The translations under genes were made by a program, and so were the position numbers. This document shows positions 34,990-35,371 of a DNA stretch of 35,371 bases, in pieces. Under the pieces are notes generated by a model. That model saw nothing but the letters and a program-made list of their open reading frames with translations, was not told the DNA's origin and made no database searches. The stretch covers positions 1 through 35,371 of the forward strand of contig JAFASN010000032.1 in assembly GCA_019244415.1 (NCBI GenBank), read 5' to 3'. The stretch is from Verrucomicrobiota bacterium. Lineage in GTDB: Bacteria > Verrucomicrobiota > Verrucomicrobiia > Chthoniobacterales > UBA10450. Position 1 is the first letter of the stretch, and every line of letters starts with the position of its first letter.

Positions 34990-35371
34990 GTTATCCCTGA
35001 TCACATTCAGCAAGCGATTGCGAACGACTCTGGCGAGCACACTCTTTAGTGTCGCTTGTATCCTGACTGTCACCGCTTTGCGCGCCCAAGCGCCAAACGC
35101 GAATCCTCCCGCGCAGTGGCCCGAAAAGGCACCCTACGATGCTGCCATTGACGCATTCGATGCAGCTCTCACCCGGTCCGGATGGGATAAGGACTACCGC
35201 ACGCGATTAAGCAAATCGTGCGATTCCGCTCGAGCGGCAGTTGCCGAACAAGGCAATATCAATATCCCGGACAACCGGACAATCATCTTCTACGAGGCAC
35301 AAGACATCGAACGTAAAGAGCCCGCGCCGGGTAGGCCACCCAAGCTGAACAAATCGCGGATGAGCGAGTAT
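34982..35371 (+). CDS. secreted protein of unknown function, 3' end beyond the window
   Basis: The first 130 codons of a gene that runs off the right edge. It opens with ATG inside the last codons of the kinase gene (8-base overlap, different frame), so translation is probably coupled. The N-terminus (SKRLRTTLASTLFSVACILTVTALRAQA) is a clear signal peptide with cleavage likely near residue 37. The mature part starts with a Pro/Asn-rich stretch, then APYDAAIDAFDAAL, a Trp/Tyr-containing helix and TIIFYEAQDIERKEPAPG. The family is not recognised. Its position suggests it acts with, or is sensed by, the outer part of the kinase. Confidence 0.7.
   Translation, partial: MTKLSLITFSKRLRTTLASTLFSVACILTVTALRAQAPNANPPAQWPEKAPYDAAIDAFDAALTRSGWDKDYRTRLSKSCDSARAAVAEQGNINIPDNRTIIFYEAQDIERKEPAPGRPPKLNKSRMSEY

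Overview
The window looks like a chromosomal segment from a soil-type Verrucomicrobiota bacterium, close to the Chthoniobacterales/Spartobacteria. This rests on protein families rather than any marker gene: a TIGR02597-like secreted protein, a duplicated C-terminal module typical of Opitutae/Spartobacteria secreted proteins, several dockerin-like tails, a PEP-CTERM-like tail, and ECF sigma factors paired with Ser/Thr kinases that carry an N-terminal zinc ribbon and a TPR region. Base composition is moderately GC-rich (roughly 58% by eye). No rRNA, tRNA, CRISPR array, transposase or phage gene was seen.

Left part (1-14 kb), mostly housekeeping and small metabolic genes: ligA (NAD+ DNA ligase), a small hypothetical, a secreted protein with a His/Cys pair, a secreted beta-propeller protein, lysA (diaminopimelate decarboxylase), a TMEM14-like membrane protein followed by a membrane-anchored GH75 chitosanase-like protein, an NAPE-PLD/UlaG-type MBL hydrolase, two overlapping paralogous double-ACT-domain genes, a lipoprotein, glgX (debranching enzyme) interrupted by an in-frame TAA, a host-attachment/baeRF-like protein and a second lipoprotein.

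Middle part (14-22.3 kb): three consecutive minus-strand genes encode large secreted proteins with unrelated N-terminal regions (TIGR02597-like, BNR/sialidase-like propeller plus Fn3, and another propeller-like protein). All three end in the same module of about 167 residues carrying two dockerin-like calcium loops. A small carboxypeptidase-regulatory-like secreted protein is divergent from the third.

Right part (22.4-35.4 kb), regulatory: two ECF sigma factor + Ser/Thr kinase cassettes on opposite strands. Cassette 1 (minus) is flanked by a truncated, frameshifted response-regulator remnant and by an intact LuxR-type regulator whose phospho-acceptor Asp is replaced by Asn. That regulator sits 41 bp upstream of an 885-residue Gly-rich protein with a PEP-CTERM-like tail. 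Cassette 2 (plus) is followed by a secreted protein whose start overlaps the end of the kinase gene and which runs off the window. A reasonable reading is that membrane kinases control their partner sigma factors, possibly by phosphorylation as in EcfP/PknT of Vibrio, with secreted or surface proteins as possible outputs. That functional link is inference.

The strongest oddities are the interrupted glgX, the shared dockerin-tail module, the twin sigma/kinase cassettes with a phosphosite-less REC regulator, and a hand-counted excess of the heptamer GTACTCA across the window. Start codons were chosen by homology and context and are often uncertain, because clear Shine-Dalgarno sequences are rare here.
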